From positions 10,492,520-10,556,519 of the forward strand of contig OZ018409.1 of the NCBI GenBank assembly GCA_963969595.1: a DNA stretch of 64,000 bases, given 5' to 3'. Source of the DNA: Neckera pumila (lineage: Eukaryota; Streptophyta; Bryopsida; Hypnales; Neckeraceae). Every line of letters starts with the position of its first letter. Position 1 is the stretch's first letter. The position numbers and the translations under genes were made by a program. This document shows, in pieces, positions 10,351 to 20,299 of the stretch. The notes beneath the pieces are model-generated. The model made no database searches. It saw only the letters and a program-made list of their open reading frames with translations, and had not been told where the DNA came from.

Positions 10351-11328
10351 AGAAGAGGTCTACAGCATACCCTAACAATGACACGAAATAGAGGGTTTTT
10401 TATTATTTTTACCCCAAAGAATACATTTGTCCTACTTGTCTCACTTCGTAAGACAGATTTAATGTCATGTGTGCAAAATAGGAAGATATTTACATTATAT
10501 TGTTATTTAAAGTTGCTATCAAACTACTCCGACCTCTACTTTTGATTATGGTTAGGTGCAAAGCGTAGATTGTTCATATGAAGAGAAATGAAATAGGAAT
10601 AGTGGCTGGTAACATCTACAATGAAGGTACTATAAATTTTTTACCATGTATGGTGGAAGCACCCAAAATCGTCATGTGAGCAATCCAGCATAGTTGGAGG
10701 CACCTTTTCCTTAAAAATGATATTTTTGTAGTATTGGCAAGTGAAAATCACGAATACTAAAAAAAATAGATTTTTTGGATGTGGTAAGTATGATTTTTCA
10801 AAATAGTGGCTCTCTAAACCACTGAAATTGTCACATAGAAAGCCTCAAAACCAAAGTCTGCAAAAATTAGTAGTCACTAAATCAAAGCTAATTATGTGTC
10901 ATTCAAATGCATTAGTGAATCTGAGTTAAGCATTTGAAGGACTCATTAATAGAAATCTAAGGACGTATTTAGTAGTAGTTTAGGATACAAGAACAATACC
11001 AAGGACGCTTTTGTATATTTCTACCTTAAAAAGATAGGAATTTCGGAGATTGCAAATTTTTGGGTAATTTTATTCCTTGAATAGAAATCATTGAATGAAT
11101 TTTGGAAGCCAAAAAGTGCTCAAGACCCATTGCTAATGTCCAAGCTCTTCTAATTCCAATCATTTAGTGACTACTTTCCAGCTCATTATTTTCTACTTTC
11201 TTGCTCCCTACTTTGGAACATGTGTCATAATCTTATTAGTCCCAACCTTGAAAAGGAGAAAGAAACACATTCTAAACTTGAGTTGAAAATTTATTCCAAC
11301 CTTGGTTGGAAAGTTCTTCCAGCCTTGG
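10351..11328. other. Intergenic, nothing recognised
   Basis: AT-rich; only short, uninformative frames (for example 10336-10545, plus). Confidence 0.4.
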
Positions 11329-12252
11329 TTAACCCCTAAAGGACCATTGTCCCTTCAGGGGACAAATGGGATTTTGGGCAGGTACCTACAGGCTAAATTT
11401 TTGTCGTGATTTTCTGAAACTTCTTTGGACATAGAAAAACTAATAATCTTCATGTGAATATAATTTTTTTTTCAATCAGTGCCTGGGAACAAAAGTTATG
11501 CCCAAATAAGCTCAAAACAGGGGAGAGGGGGCAACAAAAAATTTTTGCAAAAAAATTAATTTTTAATTTTTTTTTCCTTATAGATTATATTTTTGTGTAT
11601 TTGGAAAGCTTTGATTCATTTCATTTGGATTTTTAATGAGAAAGTTATAGACAATCTTGTTTTTGGGGCAATTAGAGCATCTTTTTGAAAAAAATAACTT
11701 GTAGGATTCATTTTGGAATGCATTTTTTGCAATTTAAAAAGAAAAAAGGGTCCACATGGTTTAGTTTTTGTGCTAGAACAATCTTACCATTGGGATTAGT
11801 GCATTTTTATTTATCTAAAAGATATTAATATTTTAGATTTTCCTTCTATCTTGTACCTACCTCTATTTAACAATTTTTTTAAGAATGAAAGTTAAGTTTT
11901 TTTGAATTTTTTTTTTTTTTCTAGATTTTCAACTCAATTCTCCACTAGAAAGATTTAAAGCTCAAAACTTTGTAGTGCAAAATATTTAAGTTAAAAAAGT
12001 TCAAAGTCATAAAATCTAGTCCTGCAATTTGCTGAAAAACTTGTTTTTTTCACTTCAAACGCAGATATCTTGCAATCTATGTGGTCAAAAATTCTGAAAT
12101 TTTTTCCACACATTCTCATACTAGTTAGGTATAAGATCCTATGATTAGATGTGCCAAAAAAACAATTTTCAAATTTTTTTACTCTTTGCTTTAGAAATGG
12201 CAGTTTTGAGAGTTTTTGGTCAGAAAAAAGGCCTTGGTCCTTTAGGGATTAA
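11329..12252. mobile_element. TTAA-flanked piggyBac-like element, intact ends
   Basis: TTAA at 11329-11332 is followed by CCCCTAAAGGACCA. At the far end, TTAA at 12249-12252 read in reverse is followed by TCCCTAAAGGACCA. The 916-bp interior has no transposase. It aligns along its whole length with the element at 51095-52328 except for a 299-bp hAT insertion there, and in reverse orientation with 43957-44888. An internal motif GGGCAGGTACCTAC about 50 bp from one end is shared by the copies. Structure-based superfamily call. Confidence 0.8.
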
Positions 12253-14219
12253 TTAGATATAATTACACCTAGCATATTAGGTAATGTCCTTGGTCATGAA
12301 TGGGTGGTCCTACCATATGTGATGCTGAATTGTCGATTATGGATTTTGTCTAATGCCAAGGAACCTTAGAAGGACAGACCAAAAAAAGATGGACTGAAAA
12401 AGAATGAAGAAGAGTCTGGATAAAGCAGAGATTAGTTCCATGGATCTCTAACTAAGTTAATGTTTAAGAGCTCCAACGTCCATATTTTAGACAATGAAAA
12501 GAGGGCTTGTAGACACTATTTAGTCCAACTAACTTCTCATTCATCCAATGTAAAATTTGAATCTTGAAAAGACAACCTTTTTTAATGACCAATTTCATAA
12601 AATTGCACTAAATGATATTTTTGTATAGAGTTATAAGCAAAAATGTGCAAAATTCAAATAAGGATCAAGGTATTAAGGATTTTCCTCTAGAATGACACAA
12701 TCCCCATGACCAAGGTAGTCACCAAAATATTCACTGATTATTGGACCAATACGCACATTCTTCATTTTTAAAGTCAACAAATGAAGTCATTCATCAAACC
12801 TATCAGGTCCAAAGCATCCTTACAAGATTAATCTTAAAAAGACAAGACCCATCACCAAGATAGTTTGCCAAAAGTGATCTAATTCATGGATCAATAGGTA
12901 CATTCATTTCTATTTGAATCTTGAAAGTCATCTATTGGCCACTCTTTGGCCTCAACTTCCTTCCAAGCTTAAGAATGAAAATTCCTTTAAATATGAGCCC
13001 TATGTAAGCTCTTCAAATTGTTTCTCTAGATGAGCTACCATTCCCTCAAGGACATAATATTATTAACCCAGGGTCTTGACACTTTTTTGTCCAAATCTTT
13101 TTTTCACCATTGATTCAAAATTTTGCTTTTCCAAAAATTGTTTTTCCAAAAAATTCCATCTATTTTTAGAATTATTTTCCATCCAAACCTGCCCTACAAA
13201 CGACAACCCATGAAATCTATGTCTACCACACCCCAAGGCTAGATCTAGGCTTGCATTGTCACGAAACCTCTAGATAGCTAGTGTGATTCATCTAGGTCTA
13301 TTGCACCTAATCCCACACTTAAACAAACTAAATTCTAAGCATCCTAATGTCGGTCAGGCGTTTTTAATGCTACGGAGACACAACCTTCTCACCAAGGTAC
13401 ATAACCCAAAATTATCAAAAAGTTTGAGATGTAAAGATGAATAAGTGAGTGATTGCAAAAAACATTTGTTAATTTTGTTGTGTTATCACAATACTTATGC
13501 TTAGTTTTCTAAAGTACTTTAATTTTTTTTTAAATTTAAAAAGATCAATGTATACAACAGCCAATTTAAAAAGATTTTACCTTAGGAATGTAAAGCATAG
13601 AGAAATTCTCTGAGTGAAAGAACTAAAAAAGTGCTAAATCTCAAGAAAATAGATGTTCTGATTTTTTAATTTGTAAAAAATAGGAAAAAATAGGAAAACT
13701 AAAAAAATAGGACATTTGTAACAATTCTATGAAATTTCCAAATTTCAACTTCTAATTTAGTTTTTTGGGTACTAAATAGTACGATTGAAAACCCTCATTG
13801 GCAAGTGCAACAAAAAATTAAGGGCTATTCTAAGATAGTAAAACATTTTTTGAAAATGGAAAAAAAATAGACGAGGTATGTAACAGTAATGAATTTTCCT
13901 CTGAATTTTGAGTCATTTGTAGTCATAATGCAAAATTTATGGCCAAAAAACAAATCAGCATAGAAAGTGTGACATAAAATAGTACATATATTTTTTGCAA
14001 TCATCCAAGTACATTCTTCATTTCTATAGTTTTTGAAAAATCATTCACTGGACATTTTTTATCGTGCACAATGTTTCAAAGTTAATTTGATCTTCACTTC
14101 AAATACTTTAAACTTTTGAATATCTTGTACTATCACTTACTATAACATCTTTGACTATAATACAATTGTTTTACATTCAAGCTATTTAACCTTTAATAGC
14201 ATTGTCTTTGAAGTAGTCA
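12253..14219. other. Gene-free AT-rich stretch with a degenerate repeat
   Basis: No gene is supported. Bases 12605-12672 resemble 37448-37511 (shared ATAAGCAAAAATGTGCAAAA followed by AAATAAGG-TCAAG), indicating two decayed copies of one sequence. Confidence 0.45.
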
Positions 14220-14222
14220 GAT

Positions 14223-16506
14223 CACTAGTAGAAAATGGTACCCAAAACAACTAAAAATCAACAACTTTCTGTTGATTGTAGCACAAGCGGACACCACTTG
14301 TCAAACTTTACAGTTTCTTGTAAAGGCTGCCTTTCTTTTCTGTTGATCTGGATACTGTGAAATTAACCCAAGTGTTCCAACTCATAAGTGCCTGACATGT
14401 GGCACTTTTTCAGTGAAGAAAGGATTATTGAAGTTTAACTAATCTAATTCACCAATTATATACAATTAATCAAGCAATCTTTTGGTCAAAGTTTCTAAAT
14501 CTGTCTCTATTGATCTCATACTAGTCTATTGTTGTGCATTATCCTGCGGCTACATATTCAAAACTATCTCATTGCAACTAAAATAGATAGTTGTAGAGTA
14601 ATTTCTGTGGAACAGAGCCATGGAGGTCTACTAGTTAGCACATCCCTCTCTAACCCTAAAATCCTGAAACCCTTACCCTTGAAATAGACGTAAGCCGTAA
14701 GCCATAAAACCCTGATCCGATTTGGGGTTTCCAAAGCGGTACATTCTAATACCTTCACTCTTGTTTTCCTTCTCTCACTCCCTCCTTCTTTGTATCTTCA
14801 TAGCCTGCGCAAGCTACTTAGACTCACAATCTCGACTTTACAACAGTCCTTTAGACTCCCAGACTTGTTTTCTCTTGTGTCTTTGCACTCATGTCTGGGA
14901 TTTTATTAGGGTTCTCATTCGTGTATTTTTCATTGTTGTGTAATTTTTAGTTTTTGAAACTGTCTCTTCGTCCCAACGCTCGTGTGGAGGTTTGCAAAAG
15001 GAGCTAGAAGTTGGCAGTGGATGCGGATGAAGCCCGTAGAAGACAGAGGACTTCATGGTGGAGATCCAGAAGAGCAAGCGAGATGAGAGCCTTTTGAAGA
15101 AGCGCAGGGATGGCATGCCGCAGTTGCGGCAGTCGTTCATCTCCGCTGCTCAATCTCCCGCTAATGTGAAGAAGGTTAATATATTCACGAGTTTCTTTTT
15201 TTTGAATTTTTTGGGGGATGGCGGAGTAATCTCCATGCGTCATGTCATTTTTTTAGATGCATCATGTCTGTCGGCAGGACTGTTTTGAACATTTTAGGTT
15301 TTGCTGTGTTCCTCAATTTGGATCTTCCTGCTTGAGTTTTGCATCTTGGTGAAGCTAAAGGTTGTGATTGGAACAGGGTTTCATATGGCTATGGCTATTT
15401 CTTGGGTCGAGGATTAAAGTATGATTTTCTTTTCATGTAGCAACTGGAAAGTCTTCCGACAAGGTTTTCTAGAGTGTACTCTGACAATCTCGCTAAGCAG
15501 TTGGAAACCACCATGTAGTTCAAGAAGCTTCTCTGAATTGGTAATTTGTTGTTTCCATGTAGATGGACATGCGGAGATATGAATGTGCATTTTGAATTCC
15601 GAGCAATTTCTTCTTCAGTGAATAAGTTGTGCCTGACAAATGACAATAATCCTGTTGTGCAGAGTGTGGTCCATCTATCAAAAATGTTATTGCAGTAGGT
15701 GTCGAGCTATGGTTTGTCAAGTTTCTCATGAGGGCCGACCTTCCTTAGTTCTGTTCTAAAGGATTTTGAGTGTTGGAATGTGGAAGGCTTCTCACTACAG
15801 TATGCTCAAAGCTGATTCATTGCTTTCAGAGTATTCCGTATATTACAAGGATATAGAATTATTGATCTGGCTGTGTTTTGATAGGTGTGGTTGTATTGGT
15901 AAATCATATGTGCCATGGGCAATGAAAATTTTGATGGCAACAATAGGTCTTCTGGAAATTGCAGATTATGGCAATGGACATTAATTATGAAAATGATGTT
16001 ACAAAGCATAATGCCTGTCCATGAAAAAACAAATCATCTTCATTGACCTTCAAATGAATGTTAAAGCAGCATGATTACGGAAATGAGCTTGAAGAAGATA
16101 AAACCAAGCATGGAACTATAGTACTGCTAGTTTTTTCCTAAAACATACGGACGTGTTTGTTGCATTTGAATTTCAAGGTCTTCAACAAGGCTACTGTGCA
16201 CCTTCCGTGAGCATGCCGTAGCTGAAACAAAGTTTCCAAAAGTCATTTACTTTTTTAACAGAAATCTTCCGATGAAATAGATGATAATTGAGGTGGAATG
16301 TGACACGTTACAACACGTGTCATTCAACCACGTTGACTTCGCTTGCATAGGCATTGTTCAATGAAATACAAGATGACCAAATCAACACATTCAAACAACA
16401 AAACCCAATTAAAAACTGCCTCGGACAATGCGACCAAATCAACAGAAAGGAAGAACAGTTTCTTGTTGAATTTCTGTTGATTTGGTCCCTGTTTTTTCTA
16501 GTAGTG
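14223..16506. mobile_element. CACTA-type element carrying a captured importin-alpha gene fragment
   Basis: The left end is CACTAGTAGAAAA and the right end, read in reverse, is CACTACTAGAAAA, a 13-bp inverted repeat with one mismatch. A 3-bp direct duplication GAT flanks it (14220-14222 and 16507-16509). CACTA/En-Spm elements make 3-bp duplications and start with CACTA. Subterminal TTCTGTTGAT and ATCAACAGAAA motifs recur near both ends. The 2284-bp interior has no transposase but contains promoter/UTR-like DNA and three exons of importin-alpha with introns (14960-15748). This is the structure of a gene-capturing (Pack-CACTA type) non-autonomous element. Confidence 0.8.
14960..15748 (+). pseudogene. 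Importin-alpha pseudogene fragment (IBB domain and first ARM region)
   Basis: Exon-like piece 1 (14960-15174) reads LSLRPNARVEV, KLAVDADEARRR, then in another frame MVEIQKSKRDESLLKKRRDG: the importin-beta-binding domain of importin-alpha, the nuclear-import adaptor. Piece 2 (15441-15540) reads LESLPTRFSRVYSDN, and piece 3 (about 15663-15748) reads SIKNVIAVGVELWFVKFLMR, both from the start of the ARM repeats. GT and AG splice signals remain at the piece borders, so it was copied as genomic DNA. Damage: initiator ATG is CTG, an in-frame TAG at 15005, a one-base deletion near 15045-15053, TAG and TGA in piece 2, and no sequence after the first ARM. It lies wholly inside the CACTA element. Confidence 0.85.
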
Positions 16507-16509
16507 GAT

Positions 16510-17117
16510 TAAGAAGTTTAGAATGTACAAAGCCTATAAAAGCAAATCCTATTGATGTATCATTAGGGAGAGAGAAAAAATTTACATTTAATTAATAACT
16601 AGGACAAACATAGAATAAAATTCAATACCATTGACTAGTCTATGCTATTTTTCAATTTAGTCAAAACTCCATTGATCATCCTTTAGGCACCACAAAACAA
16701 GCTAACTTAGTTACAACATCTATATTCCTTATAGAAGTTGAATGCTTGAATGTTAATGTTCTATTTCCACTTCTAATATTCATAAAACTAAATCCATTGC
16801 ATGAAGATTATGGCGATTGTTTGGGTTTGCATTTTTTTTGTACAAACTTGTAATGATGATTGAAAAATATTCTTAGAGAATGCCAATTCAATTGCATGTT
16901 GCTGGAATGCGGTGAAGAAACACTCATTCATGGAATTGAACTAGTTGCTTTTTACTGGAATGAGGTGACATTTGTTGACTTAATTGACCTAGTTGGAGAA
17001 AATTTTCTTTGGAAAAGTCATAATTGCATGTTACAATACAAGGGAACTTGTGTTCCTCTAGGTTTCAACATCAATATCTGTAAGAGTATGAGCTTCAATT
17101 GATTGAGAGCTTCCTAC
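16510..17117. other. Intergenic
   Basis: AT-rich. A plus-strand frame at 16860-17102 (80 codons, Cys-rich) has no recognisable domain and is not called a gene. Confidence 0.4.
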
Positions 17118-17693
17118 TTACTCACGTTTTAATGTAGTTTTAGAAACAAATACTTGTTGTATAAATCCTAGCCCACATCCCCCAAAGAATCTGGTCATCC
17201 TTCGTGGGGTAGCATTATTATCTGATGGAGCTCCAAGAAAAACTAAAGTAGTTGATTGTTTTTGGAGCAAGCTAGTGCTCCTTGATGGAACCTCATATAG
17301 AGTTGATCTACTTACTTGAAAACTTCTCTCTGGTTGTTCAATTTTTGTTGCTGTTGCAAGCAATTGAACTTGCCCTAGCCTTACAAGTCTAGCTTTAGTT
17401 TGACCTTGTGGAAGTGGAGTAACACTCCTAGACGTTGATCCAATTGTGAATTGCGATATTGTTGGTAGTACACAAGGATTGAATGCAACACTCTCCTCGG
17501 GAATACTATCTAAGACTGGTTTCCACTTCTTCTTTTGTCTAATGCACACCTGCTTTTGTTTTTTACTTGCCGTAATAAATTTCTTCAATTTTCTTCTTGT
17601 TTTACTTTTCAAAATAGACTTTAGAGTTTTTTCCTCTTCTGACAACTCTATGAGCGGCAAACAATCTTGAATATTTGCAACAATGTCGTCACA
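17118..17693 (-). CDS. Unrecognised open reading frame, basic N-terminal part (hypothetical or remnant)
   Basis: An uninterrupted minus-strand frame of about 190 codons, long for an AT-rich region. It reads LPLIELSEEEKTLKSILKSK, then a strongly basic stretch (KTRRKLKKF, KKQKQVCIRQKKKWKP), then Ser/Thr/Gln-rich low-complexity sequence and a Gly/Phe-rich end (FFGGCGLGFIQQVF). No ATG lies at the beginning; the only candidate near the upstream end is TTG, so it may be an internal exon or a broken gene. The basic patch could be a nuclear-localisation or nucleic-acid-binding segment. I do not recognise the family; a transposon remnant is an equally good explanation. Confidence 0.3.
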   Translation of the reverse strand, partial: CDDIVANIQDCLPLIELSEEEKTLKSILKSKTRRKLKKFITASKKQKQVCIRQKKKWKPVLDSIPEESVAFNPCVLPTISQFTIGSTSRSVTPLPQGQTKARLVRLGQVQLLATATKIEQPERSFQVSRSTLYEVPSRSTSLLQKQSTTLVFLGAPSDNNATPRRMTRFFGGCGLGFIQQVFVSKTTLKRE

Positions 17694-18470
17694 ATATTAA
17701 TCCTACTAAAAAAAAACACTAGTTAGCTTTTGGTTTTTATACATTAAATATTGCTATTAGGATGAATGGAATCTCAACTATACCAACAAATAGATTATTG
17801 AGCCTTCAAGATCATAGAAATGTTCAGTTCAATCCTACTTTTATATTAGAAGTAGAATATACCAACATGAACAAATAATCTAGATATTCGATAGAGGTGT
17901 TGGTACCTTCACCAATATATTCGACAACAACTCCAAGCTTGTCCAAGCTTATCCAAGCTGGAAAGGACTTGCAAATAGATTGCAAATGATTAAAAGAACA
18001 AAAGTAAATAGCATAAAAATACTAATACAAATTATTTTATGCTACTTGGAAAGAGAGCCTCAACACTTCAAAAGGATCAATTTAAAAGAAATTTCTACAC
18101 TCCCCATCATAGAAGAGGTGATAGAATATAGATTCTATGAGACACCTAAATTAAGAGATTAATAATCTACTAGCAAAGTTTAGAACAAAGAAAAAATATA
18201 TATCAGCTTATATAGCATTCCAATCTCTCCTGCCGAGGCTTTTGAAGGTTTGTAAATTTACTACCGAGGCTTGAATGAGTTCAATTAAGTGAGGTTTCTA
18301 TGAAATTACTCAATATGACTATGAAAAATTTAGACCAAATCTTATTTTTAACACCCAATTGAGTGAATTGGATCTAATGTTTGGTTGGATTCAACTTAAA
18401 AATTATGCATCAACAATGATTTAACTAATTGTCTAAACAAGGCCTTGATAATATTAGGAGTAAATGTTTG
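17694..18470. other. Intergenic
   Basis: AT-rich, no supported gene. A 60-codon plus frame at 17980-18162 (STLPIIEEVIEYRFYETPKL) has no known match. Confidence 0.4.
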
Positions 18471-18795
18471 CATTAGGGAAATAATTAGCCCTCTTGAGGG
18501 CTACTCCACAGTCCTCCAAAGGACCCTGAAATTTTATTTTATAGAGTTGAAAGATGTTTTTTTCTCCAATTTCGCGAGTAAAAAATTTAAAAAAAAAATT
18601 TAAAATTTAAATTTTAAAAAAAAATTAATTAATCTTAAAAAATATTAAAAAATTACCTACTCTGACTTTTTCGGCGAGCAGTCAACCAAGTTGACTACTC
18701 ACCGGAGGCCTTTTCAAGATTGATAGGCCAAGCTATTTCAAGCTTGGCATGTCAATCTGGAGTAGCCCTACGGAGGGCTACTTTTTTCTCTAATG
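18471..18795. mobile_element. MITE with 38-bp inverted termini that themselves fold as hairpins
   Basis: The left 38 bp (18471-18508, starting CATTAGGGAAAT) and the reverse complement of 18758-18795 (CATTAGAGAAAA) agree at 32 of 38 positions. Each terminus also contains a small hairpin, AGCCCTCttGAGGGCT on the left and AGCCCTacggAGGGCT on the right. The centre is poly-A/T, and a further imperfect hairpin sits at about 18672-18704 (CGGCGAGCAGTCAAC / GTTGACTACTCACCG). No coding capacity. The terminus CATTAGRGG is shared with the element at 25828-26111. Confidence 0.7.
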
Positions 18796-19129
18796 AATTG
18801 TCTAAGTGAAGCCTTGATAGTAAGAATAATTCTTATATTGAAATTGACTCTTGGTGCTTGATGATTAGCTTATAAATGGCATACCTTGAGCACAAGAATG
18901 ATCATTGTAATTGAAGTTGTGATTGTTTATGTCAATCAAAGGGAGCATTGGCTATTGGTCTAAATAGATTTTATAGAATTTCTTCTTCTATTTTGAAACA
19001 AATAATTTAAAGGTAGTATTCTTTTGTTCATAGAAATCATTCCTATTTTTGTGTGGTCTCGTTGTAGTTTTGTGCTAATAACATCAAAAATATTCTAAGG
19101 AAGTTTTTTGTTCTCCAAGGTCATTGATT

Positions 19130-19860
19130 AAGTTAGTGATCATATAGTCATATTAGTGATCATTAGAACTTCTTGTTATTTCTTCAGTTGCCTCAAGCGG
19201 TTGTTAGAATTGAGCATCCGCTTGAAAAAAGTGAGTCCTTTATTGATTGAAGAAACCATACACTCCATCAAAAATTTAGATGTATTACAAAAGCTTCATA
19301 GAATACTTTTTTTCTTAGAACCACATTTTCAATCTAATTTATCACTTATAATAGTTGATGAAAATTGTTAATGTAAATAAGTTTATTTAAAGGAATATTG
19401 ACATTAATTGGGTAGTTTTTGGTAGTTACAACAAAGTGCTTGTGCATCAATAGAACCCTCTTTTGTGGTGTTTCATTTATATATGATTATGTGATAGTAA
19501 TATTTAAAATATTCTAGGGAATAATTTTGTTTTTTGAATCAAATGATCATATTAGTGATCCTTAGAACTTAGTTCTTCAATTCCATTAGGGTTGCTAGAA
19601 TTGAACATTTTCTAAAGAATGGTGTATCCAGTATGTCAATTGAGAAGAATATTAAACTTCTTCAAAAAAATCTTAACTTCAAATATAGTTGTGTTGTAAA
19701 TGCCTCATGGAATGATAATTTTTTAGAATGACATTCTCACTTTGATCTATCACATTAATGAAACTTGGTGCAAAGTTCATGGAAATAAGTCTATTTAAAG
19801 ATATATTCACATTATTTGGATAGTTTTTGATGTTTTCACAAGGCACTTGTGCAATTGTAT
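19130..19860 (+). repeat. Diverged tandem duplication (two ~330-bp units)
   Basis: Unit 1 (about 19130-19460) and unit 2 (about 19545-19860) share GTGATC-TTAGAACTT, GTTG-TAGAATTGA-CAT, AATAAGT-TATTTAAAG, TAGTTTTTG and CACTTGTGCA in the same order. The reading frame is broken in both. They lie immediately upstream of the SKP1 pseudogene and may be part of the same duplicated locus. Confidence 0.45.
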
Positions 19861-20003
19861 GTTCCAAATTGAAATCTAGCTTGTATATATCCATTTTTAT
19901 TTCTAATTTGCAATCAATCAGTTTGTATGCAAAACAATTGTGGATGAAGACTTGGCTTGTACGTATGATATTGATGCCCAATTTGCAAATGCCCTATAAA
20001 GAG

Positions 20004-20295
20004 ATGCTAAAGGAAAAGTGAATTGTGAAACTAAAGAGCTCAAATGGCAAGATCCTTGAAGTGGTGAGGCTATAGCATACAAGTCACTAGTCTTGAAGTT
20101 TGTAGTGGAGGACACGGACACCAAGGGGTTCATTCCTTTAATCAATGTGTATAACCATACCTTGGCTATGGTGATTAAGTATTGTAAGTATCATATGGAA
20201 AATGACGAAATCACACCTCAAGCCGTGATGGATGCATGGGATGAAGATTTCAATTGACTTTGTATAACTTGCTGCTAGTAAGAATTGTAGTATAG
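20004..20295 (+). pseudogene. SKP1-like pseudogene
   Basis: KLKSSNGKILEV, then after a one-base deletion EAIAYKSLVLKFVVEDTDT, KGFIPLINVYNHTLAMVIKY, CKYHMENDEI and VMDAWDEDF, then in another frame LTLYNLLL. This follows the SKP1 fold order: N-terminal POZ-like domain, then the start of the C-terminal F-box-binding part (in SKP1, W-D-E-D-F...A-T-L-F-D-L-I-L-A-A). SKP1 is the adaptor of SCF ubiquitin ligases. Damage: TGA near the start (about 20019), a frameshift near 20062-20066, a TGA plus frameshift after DEDF, and a missing C-terminus. The long intact middle suggests fairly recent inactivation or a young copy. Confidence 0.8.
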
Positions 20296-20299
20296 GCTT

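Noticed and set aside
14722..14943. 73-codon frame in the CACTA element
   Set aside because: Pyrimidine-rich leader-like DNA upstream of the importin-alpha fragment; more likely captured 5' UTR than a gene.
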